NCBI GenBank assembly: GCA_030673895.1
Contig: JAUTCR010000025.1
Span: forward strand, 1-64,000
DNA from: Verrucomicrobiota bacterium JB023
Lineage (GTDB): Bacteria; Verrucomicrobiota; Verrucomicrobiia; Verrucomicrobiales; Akkermansiaceae
Length of the DNA: 64,000 nucleotides
Direction of reading: 5' to 3'
This document shows positions 24,245 to 34,056 of the stretch, in pieces. The position numbers and the translations under genes were made by a program. Position 1 is the stretch's first letter. Every line of letters begins with the position of its first letter. The notes below the pieces were generated by a model, which was not told the DNA's origin, searched no databases, and worked only from the letters and a program-made list of their open reading frames with translations.

Positions 24245-25185
24245 GATTGCCCTCCTTTTCCAGCGACCGCCCCACCCGGCCCATCATGGCCGACGGCTTC
24301 GAGAAACAGGTCCTCCAGACTGATCGCCTCTTTTCTCATCCCTTCCAAGATGACCCCCCGCTCCCTCAGCTTATCAACGATGGGCATGACCGCCGTCGCC
24401 GAAGCCTCTTCCACGATAAGCTCGTTCTCCTGCCACCTTCTACCCTCCCCTTCCACTAAAGCTTTCGTCGCAGGCTCCACGGACTGACAAGTGAGCCGGT
24501 AGCTCACCTTTCGACCAGTTAGGTCCTTAAGGCTGCCACTCATCTTGACCTCCCCTTTGGAAAGGATTGCCACGGAATCGCAAAATGACTCCAACTCGCT
24601 CAGGAGGTGGCTGTTCACGAAGATGGTCTTGCCCTCCCGGCTGAGCTCCTGCAGGAGAAGCCGGATCTCCCGTCGACCGGCTGGGTCGACTCCATCAGTC
24701 GGCTCATCAAGAAAGATGAGGTCCGGGTCATTGACAAGGGCTTGGGCGAGCCCGATTCGCTGCTTCATCCCCTTGGAGTAGCTGCGCAGACGCTTAGTCT
24801 TCCATTGGCTGAGCCCCACCCGCTCCAGCAGGGTGCCCGTGCGCTCGCGAGTCGCCTTCGCTGGCACGCCCGCGAGACCGGCCATCATCTTGACGACCTG
24901 CTCACCAGTCAAATAATCCGGAAAGCGGGCATGCTCCGGTAAGTAACCCACCCGGGCCAAGGTGGCTTTGTGACCCACCTGTTCACCGAGCAGCAATCCT
25001 TCCCCCGAAGTCTTGCGAATCAGGGTCATCAGGATCTTCACCAAGGTGCTTTTGCCCGCTCCATTGGGTCCCAAGAGGCCGAACACGCTGCCCCGGGGCA
25101 CCTGCAAGTCCACCCCGCGGAGTGCCTCGACGCGCCCCGAATAAACCTTCCGCAATCCGCGCAGATCCACAGCCCAGTCGCTCAC
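24241..25185 (-). CDS. ABC transporter ATP-binding protein
   Basis: A 314-residue ATPase of the CcmA/DrrA-like export branch. Walker A is GPNGAGKST, the signature is YSKGMKQRI, Walker B is LIFLDEPTDGVDP and the switch His lies in VNSHLLSELE. The C-terminal 90 residues form the accessory domain typical of drug/polysaccharide-type ABC-2 ATPases. It is the first gene of a tight set with its permease and folP. Confidence 0.95.
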   Translation of the reverse strand: MSDWAVDLRGLRKVYSGRVEALRGVDLQVPRGSVFGLLGPNGAGKSTLVKILMTLIRKTSGEGLLLGEQVGHKATLARVGYLPEHARFPDYLTGEQVVKMMAGLAGVPAKATRERTGTLLERVGLSQWKTKRLRSYSKGMKQRIGLAQALVNDPDLIFLDEPTDGVDPAGRREIRLLLQELSREGKTIFVNSHLLSELESFCDSVAILSKGEVKMSGSLKDLTGRKVSYRLTCQSVEPATKALVEGEGRRWQENELIVEEASATAVMPIVDKLRERGVILEGMRKEAISLEDLFLEAVGHDGPGGAVAGKGGQS

Positions 25186-25215
25186 GAGCCCATCATCCTC
25201 GTCTGACGCTCCACA

Positions 25216-26136
25216 TCAAGCCCGGAACCAAAACCAGAAAATGGGCAACGGAAGCAAAAGAGCAACGTCTGCCAGCACCCGCAGCAAATTCTTTGAAAGT
25301 CGATTACGGTATCGGTCCAGCATGAGCAGTGCTGCGGAAGCGACCAGGATCGAGTAGAAGAAGGGCTTGCGGTAGGCATCCCAAAAGTGGGCCGCCAGCA
25401 GCGAAAGAAATCCAATGACCAACAGGGGCAAGGTGAGGGCAAAGTCCCTCACACCAATTCCCTCTTCCTGATAGCCATCCTCTTCCTCCCAAATGTCAAT
25501 CGCGTTGAGATTGAGAAGGCAGACGAAAGCGAAGGCCAGAACCTCAAAGGAATAGAGCATGGGGAGAGGCCCGTGGAGCTGGTAGAAATGAGCTCCCGAT
25601 GCGGTCCCAAAGGCAAAGGTTAGGGCCGCGAAGACGTTCTTGATCACTGCGTTCTCGACCCCTTCTTCCGAGTTTTTGCCGACCAGAAAGAATGCGGCGG
25701 TGAAGAGCAGCACGATTCCGCCATGAGTCACCAGAGAGATGAAAATCGCGATCAATAGTTGGAGCCCCTGCGGATTCATCCCGTCCCCGGGATAGCCGCG
25801 CGGCCAGTTCCAGACCATCGTGGTTGGTATTCCAGTCAGGAAACCGAATACGCAGCCGATGAAGACAAGCGCGACGAGGAACAGAAGAATCTTCCGATGC
25901 CGCCAATGAAACTCGTGCCGCAGCTCGCCCTTGCCGCCCTTTTTCCAAGCGTCGCGGATGCGATCAACGACGTAGATCATCCACACCGAGCCGAACAGGA
26001 CCCAATAGACAGCCGGGTCAATCACCCGGATGTACCAGAATTTCGTAAACATCCACAGCCACGCTACCGCGATGAGCGGTGCGTCGAGACTGAGGAGGTT
26101 CGGCCAAAGCCACCAAGGTGTCCGGCTACGGTTCAC
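25216..26136 (-). CDS. Polytopic membrane protein, possibly UbiA-like
   Basis: A 306-residue integral membrane protein with about eight hydrophobic helices. The motif YVVDRIRDAW after helix two resembles the Asp-rich motif of UbiA prenyltransferases (NDxxDxxxD), and NLNAIDIWEEEDGY later on could be the second acidic motif. The match is loose, so a UbiA-fold role is only suggested. It lies 30 bp upstream of the ABC ATPase gene, reads the same way, and is likely co-transcribed. Confidence 0.7.
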   Translation of the reverse strand: MNRSRTPWWLWPNLLSLDAPLIAVAWLWMFTKFWYIRVIDPAVYWVLFGSVWMIYVVDRIRDAWKKGGKGELRHEFHWRHRKILLFLVALVFIGCVFGFLTGIPTTMVWNWPRGYPGDGMNPQGLQLLIAIFISLVTHGGIVLLFTAAFFLVGKNSEEGVENAVIKNVFAALTFAFGTASGAHFYQLHGPLPMLYSFEVLAFAFVCLLNLNAIDIWEEEDGYQEEGIGVRDFALTLPLLVIGFLSLLAAHFWDAYRKPFFYSILVASAALLMLDRYRNRLSKNLLRVLADVALLLPLPIFWFWFRA

Positions 26137-26192
26137 GCAACCAATGTTGCAAGGGTCACTAACATGACAAGTCCGGAGTCACATCTTGGCCG

Positions 26193-27095
26193 TCACAATC
26201 CTCTGAGCTGGGCCGCCCTCTGTCGTGCGGAGAGGATGAATTTCTCCGCGACGGGTTTGAGATTCCCTTGCCACATCGCACCCAGCTGGAGAGGTGAGAA
26301 ATCATCCAAGACCAGACTGCGCACTCCGTCGGGAATCGCGTCATAAGGAACCGAGATCCCCAGCCCTATCCCGAAACCCCGCGCCACGTATTCCTTCACC
26401 GCGTCCAGCGTGCTCACCTCGACACTGACCGGCCAATGGATGTTCCGGCGATCAAACTCGTCCTGGACGCGCGTGCACAAGAGCTCATGTGCGGGTAGCC
26501 CCACCAGAGGTAGCCGGCCCACTTTTCCCTTCTTCCAGGCATCATCGTCCAAGAGATCATCCAGGGTAGTGGCCTCGCATCCTGGAGGCAGATGGAGCGC
26601 GAGAGGCAGACTGAGAAATTCCTCCCAACGCAAGCCCTCCGCAAGTCGACCAGCCAGGATGGTGACCGCGATATCCACCTTTTGTCCCACGATGAGAGCC
26701 GGGACATCGGATGGCTCAGCTTCTTGCAGCGTCAGCCGCATCCCGGGTATTGTATCGCGAAGCTCCCCCAGCACATCAGGTAAGTGATTGCGGAGAACGC
26801 TCGCCGAGGCCGCGACACGCAGATGACGGCTTTCCTCACCTTTGAGGCTCTCCTCTACCTCGCTAAGACGGGAAAAAAATGGATAGGCAAAATCGTAGAG
26901 TTTCTCTCCCTCTGGAGTGAGCGCAAACGGTCGGCGATTGAATAACTTCACTCCAAGTTGTTGTTCCAATTGGAGAATCTGTCCGCTCACCGCTGGCTGC
27001 TGGATGCCATAAGGCATCTTTCTCACCGCTGCAGTTATCCCTTCATACTTGGCGACAAAGTAGAAGAGCTCGAGGTGGTGGACATTCATGAGCAA
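26193..27095 (-). CDS. LysR-family transcriptional regulator
   Basis: A 300-residue LTTR. The N-terminal winged helix-turn-helix (about 3-62) has ELFYFVAKYEGITAAVRKM and GIQQPAVSGQILQLEQQLG, followed by KLFNRRPFALTPEG. The effector-binding domain (about 90-300) is of type 2 periplasmic-binding fold. A second Met at residue 3 is an equally good start. It ends 56 bp before the polytopic membrane gene. Its targets are unknown. Confidence 0.92.
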   Translation of the reverse strand: MLMNVHHLELFYFVAKYEGITAAVRKMPYGIQQPAVSGQILQLEQQLGVKLFNRRPFALTPEGEKLYDFAYPFFSRLSEVEESLKGEESRHLRVAASASVLRNHLPDVLGELRDTIPGMRLTLQEAEPSDVPALIVGQKVDIAVTILAGRLAEGLRWEEFLSLPLALHLPPGCEATTLDDLLDDDAWKKGKVGRLPLVGLPAHELLCTRVQDEFDRRNIHWPVSVEVSTLDAVKEYVARGFGIGLGISVPYDAIPDGVRSLVLDDFSPLQLGAMWQGNLKPVAEKFILSARQRAAQLRGL

Positions 27096-27527
27096 ATTGT
27101 TTCTATAAAATCAAAAAGCTCAAGTCGCATTTTGCACGACATCTATTTTATTTATTTTTTCGACAGCTCGAAATCTATCTCCCTATTCAAAACTTCCTCG
27201 CCCTCAATGATATCGTCAGCAACTTATAAAATAACAGGATAATATGAGAGATTAGCACGATGTCCCACCTTCTCTTAGCCGATGCAAACGCCGCTCTATT
27301 ACTGAAAAAATGTACCAGCCGCTATCACGAACAAGGCGGAGTCATCTCATCGATAAAGATGTCCCACAGAAGTGATTCGTTAGACCACAGCACGTCGTCC
27401 AATCCTTCGGCCAAGACCCCGGCGTCTTGCTGTTGCTTCTTGCCGCATCCGGTCCCATGATATCCCTCCCCTTGGCCAGCAAGGGTGACTCGCAGGCTCC
27501 CGCTCCTGACGGCACCTCACAACGACC
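27096..27527. other. Divergent regulatory gap between the LysR gene and the secreted phosphoesterase
   Basis: The 150 bp next to lysR are distinctly AT-rich (runs such as tctattttatttattttttcg) and probably hold divergent promoters. LysR sites of T-N11-A type can be imagined but none stands out. A 66-codon plus-strand frame at 27260 lacks coding character and a ribosome site. Confidence 0.45.
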
Positions 27528-30500
27528 ATGAATCCCGACAATCGACTTCCCCTCCTCACCTCATTATTCATCGCTGTCGCTTCGGCAAACCAGATTGCCG
27601 CGGATGAAGTCATCTTGGCTGGATGGCATGATTTCTCGAGTGCTCACCAAGCCCACCGATATCAAAATTCGGCCAAAGAGCCCGACGATGCCTATCCAGC
27701 GGTGGGAGGAACGCTCTGGGGAGGCAACGGAAGTCGGAACGCAAACCAAGGGAGTAACGACGGAACTTATGGAGGAACTTTCGCGCACGGGTCGAGCAGT
27801 CTGGATGGCGCAATGAGCGTGCGGACCGATAGCGCGGGCATCACCTTCACGATCACCAATCAAGGCGTCCGGGCCATCGGCCTGCATCGTATCTTATTCG
27901 ATTTCGCGAGCATCAACGGCAATTCTCCCGCAAATCTGCAACTCGTCTATCAGCAAGGCGACTTGGACGATAATGGAGGAACCATCGTGTGGTCCGCGCA
28001 AGGGATCCACAACGGCATTGGCGCGGCGGCTGACTACGAAGATGTGGAAATTCCCCTCACGGCGCTGAGTGACCGCTCTTTGGCAAGAGGAGAGACTGCC
28101 CGTTTTCTCCTCACCGGAGATGCGGCAAGCAATCCGACTCAAGCCCTCTTCTTGGATAATGTGGCCATCACCGGAGTGGTCAACGAGCTGGCCGTTCTCA
28201 CTTACAATATCCATGGCGGGTATGGACCCAGCAACGAGGGCAATCCCAACGACAACCTGACCGCCTTTCGCGACAACTTCATGCAGGGCCAGGACGTCCT
28301 CGGTCTGCAGGAGGTGGGTCAAGGCTCTACCGCAGCCGACGAATACCAAGCCGCACAAGACGTCTTCTCCGCCGAATATCCCTATTCATTCCAGACGATT
28401 TATGAGGCGACAGACCGGAGTTGGTTTCAGTCTCCACTGGAGAGTTCTCTTGCTATCTTCTCGAGGTATCCCTTTGTATCAACCCACAGTCAGCTTATCC
28501 AGATTGATCCCGGAGGTGATGAGTGGTCGCGTTACGCGCAGCATGTGGTCATCGAAGTGGCCGGAGAGGCCATCAACATTTTCAATTTTCACAATACCTA
28601 CAACTTTTTTGATAATGATTACGAGTGGGAGAAAGCCGGTCTAGCGAAGTTCAAAGACTATGTTTATGAACGGCTTGGCATCTCAGACTGGTCGGAGGCG
28701 GATGCCTCCAATGTCATCATGCTTGGGGACTTCAATCTTCGCAACGGGTCGAATTTTTTGGATGTGACCGAGGTTCTTGCCCCGCCCGTTATCGTTAGCA
28801 ATTCCTTGGACCATATTGCTTCGGTGGAGGACTACTCAAGCAGTGGCTCTTATGCGACCGTGGCCGCCGACCTCTCGGACCATCCCTCCGTCTGGGCGAG
28901 CTACGATTTCACTCCGCCGAGCGCCTTGCCGATGACGTGGGCAGCTTCCCCTGCGGAGTCGGCTCTCTGCGAAGTCAGCATGCAGGCCGATTTTGTCTCG
29001 GATTCCAATAACGTGGAATACTACTTCACGAACAAGACGGTCGCCGATGGCTCCCACGATAGCGGCTGGCAAAGGGATAGAAGCTATACTGACACCGGGC
29101 TCGAGCCGGAGACAACCTACGAATACACCGTCAAGGTCCGGGACCTCTCTCCCAACCTGAATGAAGGGACTGAGTCTGCGATCGCCTCAGTCACGACTGC
29201 GCCGCTTGTCGCACAGACCCTGCCCTACACGGAAGGCTTCGAAACAGGGATGGGAGCTTGGAAACAATCCGCGGACGACGACTGGAATTGGAGCCTGCAG
29301 AGCGGAGGCACCCCAACCGGCAATACCGGCCCGTCCGGAGCCTCCGAGGGAGCCCACTATCTTTATGTGGAGAATCACGGCTCAGGCGCTCAATACAAAA
29401 CCTCCTCCATCGAAGCGCTGTTCAACCTCGCTGATACCTGGCAGCCAATTCTTGCCTTCGACTATCACATGCATGGCCCCTACATCGATTTCTTGGCCGT
29501 CGATATTCATGATGGGACCACCTGGAGTGAAGCCGTCTGGCTTCGGGAGGGGCAACAGCAGGCGAGCAGTGAAGCGCCTTGGCTAAGAGCCACGGTGGAC
29601 CTGACGCCCTTCGCCGGTTTGGAGACCGTTACGGTTCGATTCCGCTCGAAGCAGGAACAATGGCACGCGGCCGATACCGCCATTGATCAGCTGACGGTGA
29701 CCGACACCAATCAAGCACCGCAAGCAGAAGAGCAAAGCCTCATCATCAATGGGGAAACCTCCCTCACCTTGGCCGGCAGCGATCCCGATGACGATGCCCT
29801 CACCTTCTCTCTCGAGTCGATGCCCGCGCACGGCTCCCTGACGGGCACGCCACCTCAGCTAACCTACTCGCCGGAGAATGGCTACACGGGTCCAGATGAA
29901 TTCAGCTTCAAGGTTAATGATGGAAGGTTGGACAGCGATGAGGTGAAGGTCACTCTCTTCGTCGGCAACGTCTTGGTGAGTTACGCGCACCCGGGCGGGG
30001 CGACGACTCCCAGCTATCAGCTCGATATTCTCGACTCCACCGCCTCATTGGGCGGTGTGCTATCCGGCGGAGCGATTGCCTCGACGGTTGATCAACTTTC
30101 CGCTGCAGAGGGCACGGGCCTGCCTGCGGATATCGACACGGATGACTTCAGCTCCTACTTCTCTTACCTCGTCACTCCGAACGAAGTTACGATTGGCTAC
30201 GAGAGCTTGTTCGTCGACGCTTTCGCCAAGGCTGACTCACGGCTTTATCAGGTGAGTTATTTGGTCGATGGCAGCGAGGAAGTCTTTCTTTCCCCAGCTC
30301 CGGTGCCTGCGGGCACACCTGATGAGGAAGGGAATTTCGATAGCTACCCCATTCCGGATCTCGTCACGGATGCCGAGGTAGAGTTTCGTATCTATTGGCA
30401 AGGTGGCCCGGCGAGCACCTCCCAGGCTCGCGTCTATGTGGACGACTGTGTGTTGACCGGGCAAGTTGTCTCGCCCCTCGAGCGTTGGCGTCTTTCCCAT

Positions 30501-30857
30501 TTTGGCACCAGTCCGAGCGCGGAAACGGCAGCTGACACTGGCAACCCCGATGGCGACTCCATGGATAATTATTCCGAATTCATCTTGGGCACCGACCCTC
30601 TGAGAGCCGATTCTCCCCTGAGCCTTCTATCGTCTAACAATGGCAACATGACGGTCGCCTACTCGCGGCGAAAAGACGCCGAGGCTCGGGTCTATGCGGA
30701 ATGGTCGCCCGACCTGCAGTCCCCTTGGGTGACTGACGGACTTCTCGCCAACTTAAGCTCCGAGGAGGGTGAGTTCGAGCACTGGACCGTCACCGTTCCC
30801 GTGGATGCGTCATCACCACGGAAATTTGTCCGGCTCGTTGTTGAAATGGAGGAATAA
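27528..30857 (+). CDS. Secreted multidomain endonuclease/exonuclease/phosphatase-fold protein
   Basis: A 1109-residue exported protein: signal peptide (SLFIAVASANQIAA), a beta-sandwich N-terminal region (about 30-215), then an endonuclease/exonuclease/phosphatase domain (about 222-455). The latter has LTYNIHGGYG, VLGLQEVGQG, MLGDFNLRNG and SDHPSVWASY (metal-binding Asp, Glu, Asn and His present). After it come an FN3-like stretch (about 460-560), a MAM-like lectin fold (about 568-725, EGFETGMGAWKQ) and a cadherin-like Ig domain (about 728-810, GYTGPDEFSFKVNDG). The C-terminal module (about 985-1109) is of the kind common on large Verrucomicrobiota surface proteins, with GNPDGDSMDNYSEFILGTDP. 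Likely an extracellular nuclease or phosphodiesterase. Confidence 0.85.
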   Translation: MNPDNRLPLLTSLFIAVASANQIAADEVILAGWHDFSSAHQAHRYQNSAKEPDDAYPAVGGTLWGGNGSRNANQGSNDGTYGGTFAHGSSSLDGAMSVRTDSAGITFTITNQGVRAIGLHRILFDFASINGNSPANLQLVYQQGDLDDNGGTIVWSAQGIHNGIGAAADYEDVEIPLTALSDRSLARGETARFLLTGDAASNPTQALFLDNVAITGVVNELAVLTYNIHGGYGPSNEGNPNDNLTAFRDNFMQGQDVLGLQEVGQGSTAADEYQAAQDVFSAEYPYSFQTIYEATDRSWFQSPLESSLAIFSRYPFVSTHSQLIQIDPGGDEWSRYAQHVVIEVAGEAINIFNFHNTYNFFDNDYEWEKAGLAKFKDYVYERLGISDWSEADASNVIMLGDFNLRNGSNFLDVTEVLAPPVIVSNSLDHIASVEDYSSSGSYATVAADLSDHPSVWASYDFTPPSALPMTWAASPAESALCEVSMQADFVSDSNNVEYYFTNKTVADGSHDSGWQRDRSYTDTGLEPETTYEYTVKVRDLSPNLNEGTESAIASVTTAPLVAQTLPYTEGFETGMGAWKQSADDDWNWSLQSGGTPTGNTGPSGASEGAHYLYVENHGSGAQYKTSSIEALFNLADTWQPILAFDYHMHGPYIDFLAVDIHDGTTWSEAVWLREGQQQASSEAPWLRATVDLTPFAGLETVTVRFRSKQEQWHAADTAIDQLTVTDTNQAPQAEEQSLIINGETSLTLAGSDPDDDALTFSLESMPAHGSLTGTPPQLTYSPENGYTGPDEFSFKVNDGRLDSDEVKVTLFVGNVLVSYAHPGGATTPSYQLDILDSTASLGGVLSGGAIASTVDQLSAAEGTGLPADIDTDDFSSYFSYLVTPNEVTIGYESLFVDAFAKADSRLYQVSYLVDGSEEVFLSPAPVPAGTPDEEGNFDSYPIPDLVTDAEVEFRIYWQGGPASTSQARVYVDDCVLTGQVVSPLERWRLSHFGTSPSAETAADTGNPDGDSMDNYSEFILGTDPLRADSPLSLLSSNNGNMTVAYSRRKDAEARVYAEWSPDLQSPWVTDGLLANLSSEEGEFEHWTVTVPVDASSPRKFVRLVVEMEE

Positions 30858-31029
30858 ACCGCCAACGCGTTCCTCTCAGGGTAATGTCCCGTCCATCCCT
30901 GGAGAACCGCCTGTCGCTTGACGACCGCCATCGTCGCCGCTCAGACCATCTCGCTTTCGCTAGAATCGGAGGAAGATGGAGGAGAAAAGACTTACCAAGT
31001 CGCCCAGTTCACGCTTGAAGTGAGACTCA

Positions 31030-32436
31030 GTGAACGTTGCGCTAGTCCATTATCATCTGCGAACCGGAGGGGTGAGCCGGGTGATCAAGAGCCAGTCGGC
31101 GGCGCTCACCCGGGCCGGCATCGACCATCTCGTTCTTTCGGCCGGCCCGCTGGATGATGAAATCCCGGGCGCGATCATTCCTGGACTCGATTATTCGCGA
31201 GAGGCATTTTTGCCCAGCCGCAACCTCTATCAGCAGCTACTCAGCTGCTGTGAAATGCACTTCGGAGGACCGCCGGACTTATGGCATTTTCACAACCCGA
31301 CCCTGGGAAAAAGCGTTCACTATCCAGAGATCGTCGCGGCTCTAGCCAAGGAGGACGCCCCTCTCATTCTCCAACTACACGATTTGGCCGAAGACAATCG
31401 CCCGGAAAATTACTCTTTGCTGAAAGACGATCTGACTTACCCAATTGCCCCGCAGATCCATTATGCCTTCATCAACCAAAGGGACAGGCGCCTCCTTACG
31501 GAAGCCGGAGTAGAGAACGCCCATCTGCTACCTAACGAGGTTTCGCTTCCTTCCATGGGGCAAGCCCTGCAGCGAGACGGAGAGAATCTGGTCTTCTATC
31601 CGGTGAGGGCGATACGACGTAAGAACATCGGCGAGGTGCTTCTCCTTGCCGCTCTCGCGCCCGCCCAAACCACTTTTGCCATTGCCCTGGCTCCGGAGAA
31701 TCCGGAGTGGCGCAAGGTTCATCAGGATTGGGTAGAGCTGGCCCGCAAGCTGGAGCTTCCAGTCCATTTCGATGTGGTCGACCGCCTGGCCCCCGCGCAA
31801 GGCGCCGCCAAGGATTATGCAAGTTGGCTGAGCCACGCCAGTCACTTGGTTAGCACGTCCATCGCCGAGGGCTTCGGCATGACCTTTCTCGAACCAGCTC
31901 TCATCGGCAAGCCGCTGTTAGGACGTGATCTTCCCGAAATCACTTCAGACTTCAGCTCGAATGGAATCCAGCCCGGTCGACTCTATCAGGCGATTCCCGT
32001 TCCGATCAACCGCTTGGACCTTCCCGAATTGCGTCGGCAATGGGTCACCGGTTTGGCCACCGCATTCCAATCCTACGGGCAGCCTCTGTCGCCCGAGGCT
32101 TGTGAGGAAGCTTGGCAGAAGTTCATTGCCGATGACGTGGTGGACTTCGGCGAACTCCCGGAGAGCTTCCAAGCCCAGCTCATCTCGCAGGCAAGCGAGG
32201 ATGCGAGCTTATTCCATGAACTTCGCCAATGGCTTGAGCAAACACTGGCGGAGAAGGAGCCAACCGCTTTCCCCAGCCAACTCGAGTCCCATACCCCGGC
32301 AGCCAATGAGGAGCGGCTTCTCGCGCTCTACGACCAAGCCCGCTCCTCTGTCCCGGCGCCTCCGACATGGCTATCGGGGAAGAAGATATTGGCTCAATAC
32401 CTGAAGCCCTCGCGCTTTCATTTCCTCCGTAGCTAG
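31030..32436 (+). CDS. Glycosyltransferase (GT4-like)
   Basis: A 468-residue GT-B-fold protein starting with GTG at 31030 (MNVALVHYHLRTGGVSRVIK, the nucleotide-sugar transferase N-terminal loop of group 1 glycosyltransferases). The C-terminal domain carries FYPVRAIRRKNIGEVLLLA and STSIAEGFGMTFLEPALIGK, the E-x7-E motif region that binds the sugar-nucleotide. It probably acts in the cytoplasm on a polysaccharide or glycolipid. The last 100 residues are extra helical sequence. It stands 172 bp after the secreted protein and is not clearly in an operon. Confidence 0.88.
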   Translation: MNVALVHYHLRTGGVSRVIKSQSAALTRAGIDHLVLSAGPLDDEIPGAIIPGLDYSREAFLPSRNLYQQLLSCCEMHFGGPPDLWHFHNPTLGKSVHYPEIVAALAKEDAPLILQLHDLAEDNRPENYSLLKDDLTYPIAPQIHYAFINQRDRRLLTEAGVENAHLLPNEVSLPSMGQALQRDGENLVFYPVRAIRRKNIGEVLLLAALAPAQTTFAIALAPENPEWRKVHQDWVELARKLELPVHFDVVDRLAPAQGAAKDYASWLSHASHLVSTSIAEGFGMTFLEPALIGKPLLGRDLPEITSDFSSNGIQPGRLYQAIPVPINRLDLPELRRQWVTGLATAFQSYGQPLSPEACEEAWQKFIADDVVDFGELPESFQAQLISQASEDASLFHELRQWLEQTLAEKEPTAFPSQLESHTPAANEERLLALYDQARSSVPAPPTWLSGKKILAQYLKPSRFHFLRS

Positions 32437-32689
32437 CGTGCTCCTCGCATCGACTTTCGTTGGCTGCTTCATCGATCGACCTCGTCTCGAGCCTACGGGC
32501 ATCGCCGGCTATTGGATCCCGCGCGGGAACCGAACAAGGCGAATCATGCAAACTCACTCGAGTCGCTCGCGCCTGAGGCGAACTTCCTGCACGGCGCCAT
32601 TGCCGGTGAGCCCATGTGGGGTAACCCAGTTTACCCCCCGAGATTTTCCGTGATTTCTCTCTCCCCCGTGGTTCAATTTCAGACATCCC
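32437..32689. other. Leader region of metY
   Basis: The 253 bp upstream of metY hold short GC-rich inverted repeats, such as the 12-bp palindrome TCCCGCGCGGGA at 32517-32528. I checked for SAM-I, SAM-II, SAH and cobalamin riboswitch landmarks and found none convincing. Confidence 0.4.
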
Positions 32690-33979
32690 ATGAAACTTGA
32701 TACGATTTGCCTTCACGGCGGCCATCAACCAGACAGCGACACCAACTCCCGGGCGGTGCCAATCTACCGCACCGCCTCCTATGTTTTTAATTCAACGGAA
32801 CACGCGGCGAACCTCTTCGCACTGCGAGAGCTGGGCAACATCTACACGCGCTTGATGAATCCGACCACGGATGTGCTGGAGAAGCGTCTCTGCCTTCTGG
32901 AGGGTGCCCCCGAGATGGGCGGTCTGGCCCATGCTTCCGGCACTGCCGCCATCTTCAATACCATCATCAATCTCGCGGAAAGCGGGGACAACATCGTCTC
33001 GGCGCGTAACCTCTACGGCGGCTCCTACACCCAGTTCAATGACATCTTACCCAAGATGGGCATCGAGGTCCGCTTCGTTGACTCTCAGGATCCGTCTGCC
33101 TTCACCGCAGCGGCTGACGAAAAGACGCGCGCCTTCTTCGTGGAAACCGTTTCCAATCCCGCGCTGGAAGTCTCCGATCTCGAAGCGATCGCCACGGAAG
33201 CTCATGCCCTAGGCCTGCCATTCATTGTCGATTCCACCTTCTCCACCCCGGCCCTAACGCGACCAATCGAGCATGGTGCGGATATCGTCATCCACTCCCT
33301 CACCAAGTGGCTGGGCGGCCATGGCACCAGCATCGGCGGTCTCGTGATCGACGCCGGAAAGTTCAACTGGGCCGGAGGAAAGCATCCTCTCTTTGACGAG
33401 CCAGACAGCTCATACCATGGCCTTCGCTGGGGTCATGACTTACCCGAGCCGTTGGCCCCGCTCGCCTTCATTCTTCGGATGCGCACCGTGCCTTTGCGCA
33501 ATCTGGGGGCCTGCATTTCTCCTGACAATTCATGGGCCGCTCTGCAAGGCATCGAGACCTTGCCCTTGCGAATGGAGCGCCATTGCGAGAACGCAGCCGC
33601 TGTCGCCCGTTATCTGGCCGATAGCGAGCTGGTGGAGTGGGTCCGCTTCCCCGGGCTCGAGGGTGATCCCGAGTATGCCAAGAGTCAGAAGTATCTGGCC
33701 GGAAAAGGCGGTCCCATGGTCGTCTTCGGCATCAAAGGTGGGGCCGACGCGGGGAGAAAATTCATCGAATCGCTTCAGCTCTTCTCACACTTGGCCAATG
33801 TCGGTGATGCGAAAAGCCTGGCCATCCATCCCGCGACGACGACACACAGCCAATTGAACGAAGAGCAACAATCCGCAGGCGGGATCACACCCGAACTCAT
33901 TCGCTTATCAGTCGGCATCGAGCACATCGAGGACATCATCGCCGACCTTGAGCAAGCGTTGGCAGCAGCGACTCGTTAG
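32690..33979 (+). CDS. metY: O-acetylhomoserine sulfhydrylase (aminocarboxypropyltransferase)
   Basis: A PLP enzyme of 429 residues that makes homocysteine from O-acetylhomoserine and sulfide. Family marks are LDTICLHGGH at the start, YTRLMNPTTDVLEKR, SGTAAIFNTI, the PLP Lys in IHSLTKWLGGHG (about residue 205) and HPATTTHSQL near the end. The length is that of MetY rather than the shorter MetB/MetC. It stands alone with its own leader. Cytoplasmic. Confidence 0.96.
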   Translation: MKLDTICLHGGHQPDSDTNSRAVPIYRTASYVFNSTEHAANLFALRELGNIYTRLMNPTTDVLEKRLCLLEGAPEMGGLAHASGTAAIFNTIINLAESGDNIVSARNLYGGSYTQFNDILPKMGIEVRFVDSQDPSAFTAAADEKTRAFFVETVSNPALEVSDLEAIATEAHALGLPFIVDSTFSTPALTRPIEHGADIVIHSLTKWLGGHGTSIGGLVIDAGKFNWAGGKHPLFDEPDSSYHGLRWGHDLPEPLAPLAFILRMRTVPLRNLGACISPDNSWAALQGIETLPLRMERHCENAAAVARYLADSELVEWVRFPGLEGDPEYAKSQKYLAGKGGPMVVFGIKGGADAGRKFIESLQLFSHLANVGDAKSLAIHPATTTHSQLNEEQQSAGGITPELIRLSVGIEHIEDIIADLEQALAAATR

Positions 33980-34056
33980 ACGTCCTTCTTTCAGGAACGT
34001 CATTGGCTGGCGTTCCTGTGCTGACTTATCGGCAGGCCGTGATCGGTCTGCCGGGC

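Noticed and set aside
27260-27460. A 66-codon plus-strand frame in the lysR gap
   Set aside because: No ribosome site, low-quality amino-acid pattern, nothing conserved that I know.
32437-32689. A SAM-sensing riboswitch ahead of metY
   Set aside because: No SAM-I, SAM-II or SAH core was found. GC-rich short repeats alone are not enough.
34030-34053. A 9-bp hairpin (CGGCAGGCC/GGTCTGCCG) after metY as terminator
   Set aside because: No T-run on either strand. It may end RNAs by another route, but I do not call it.
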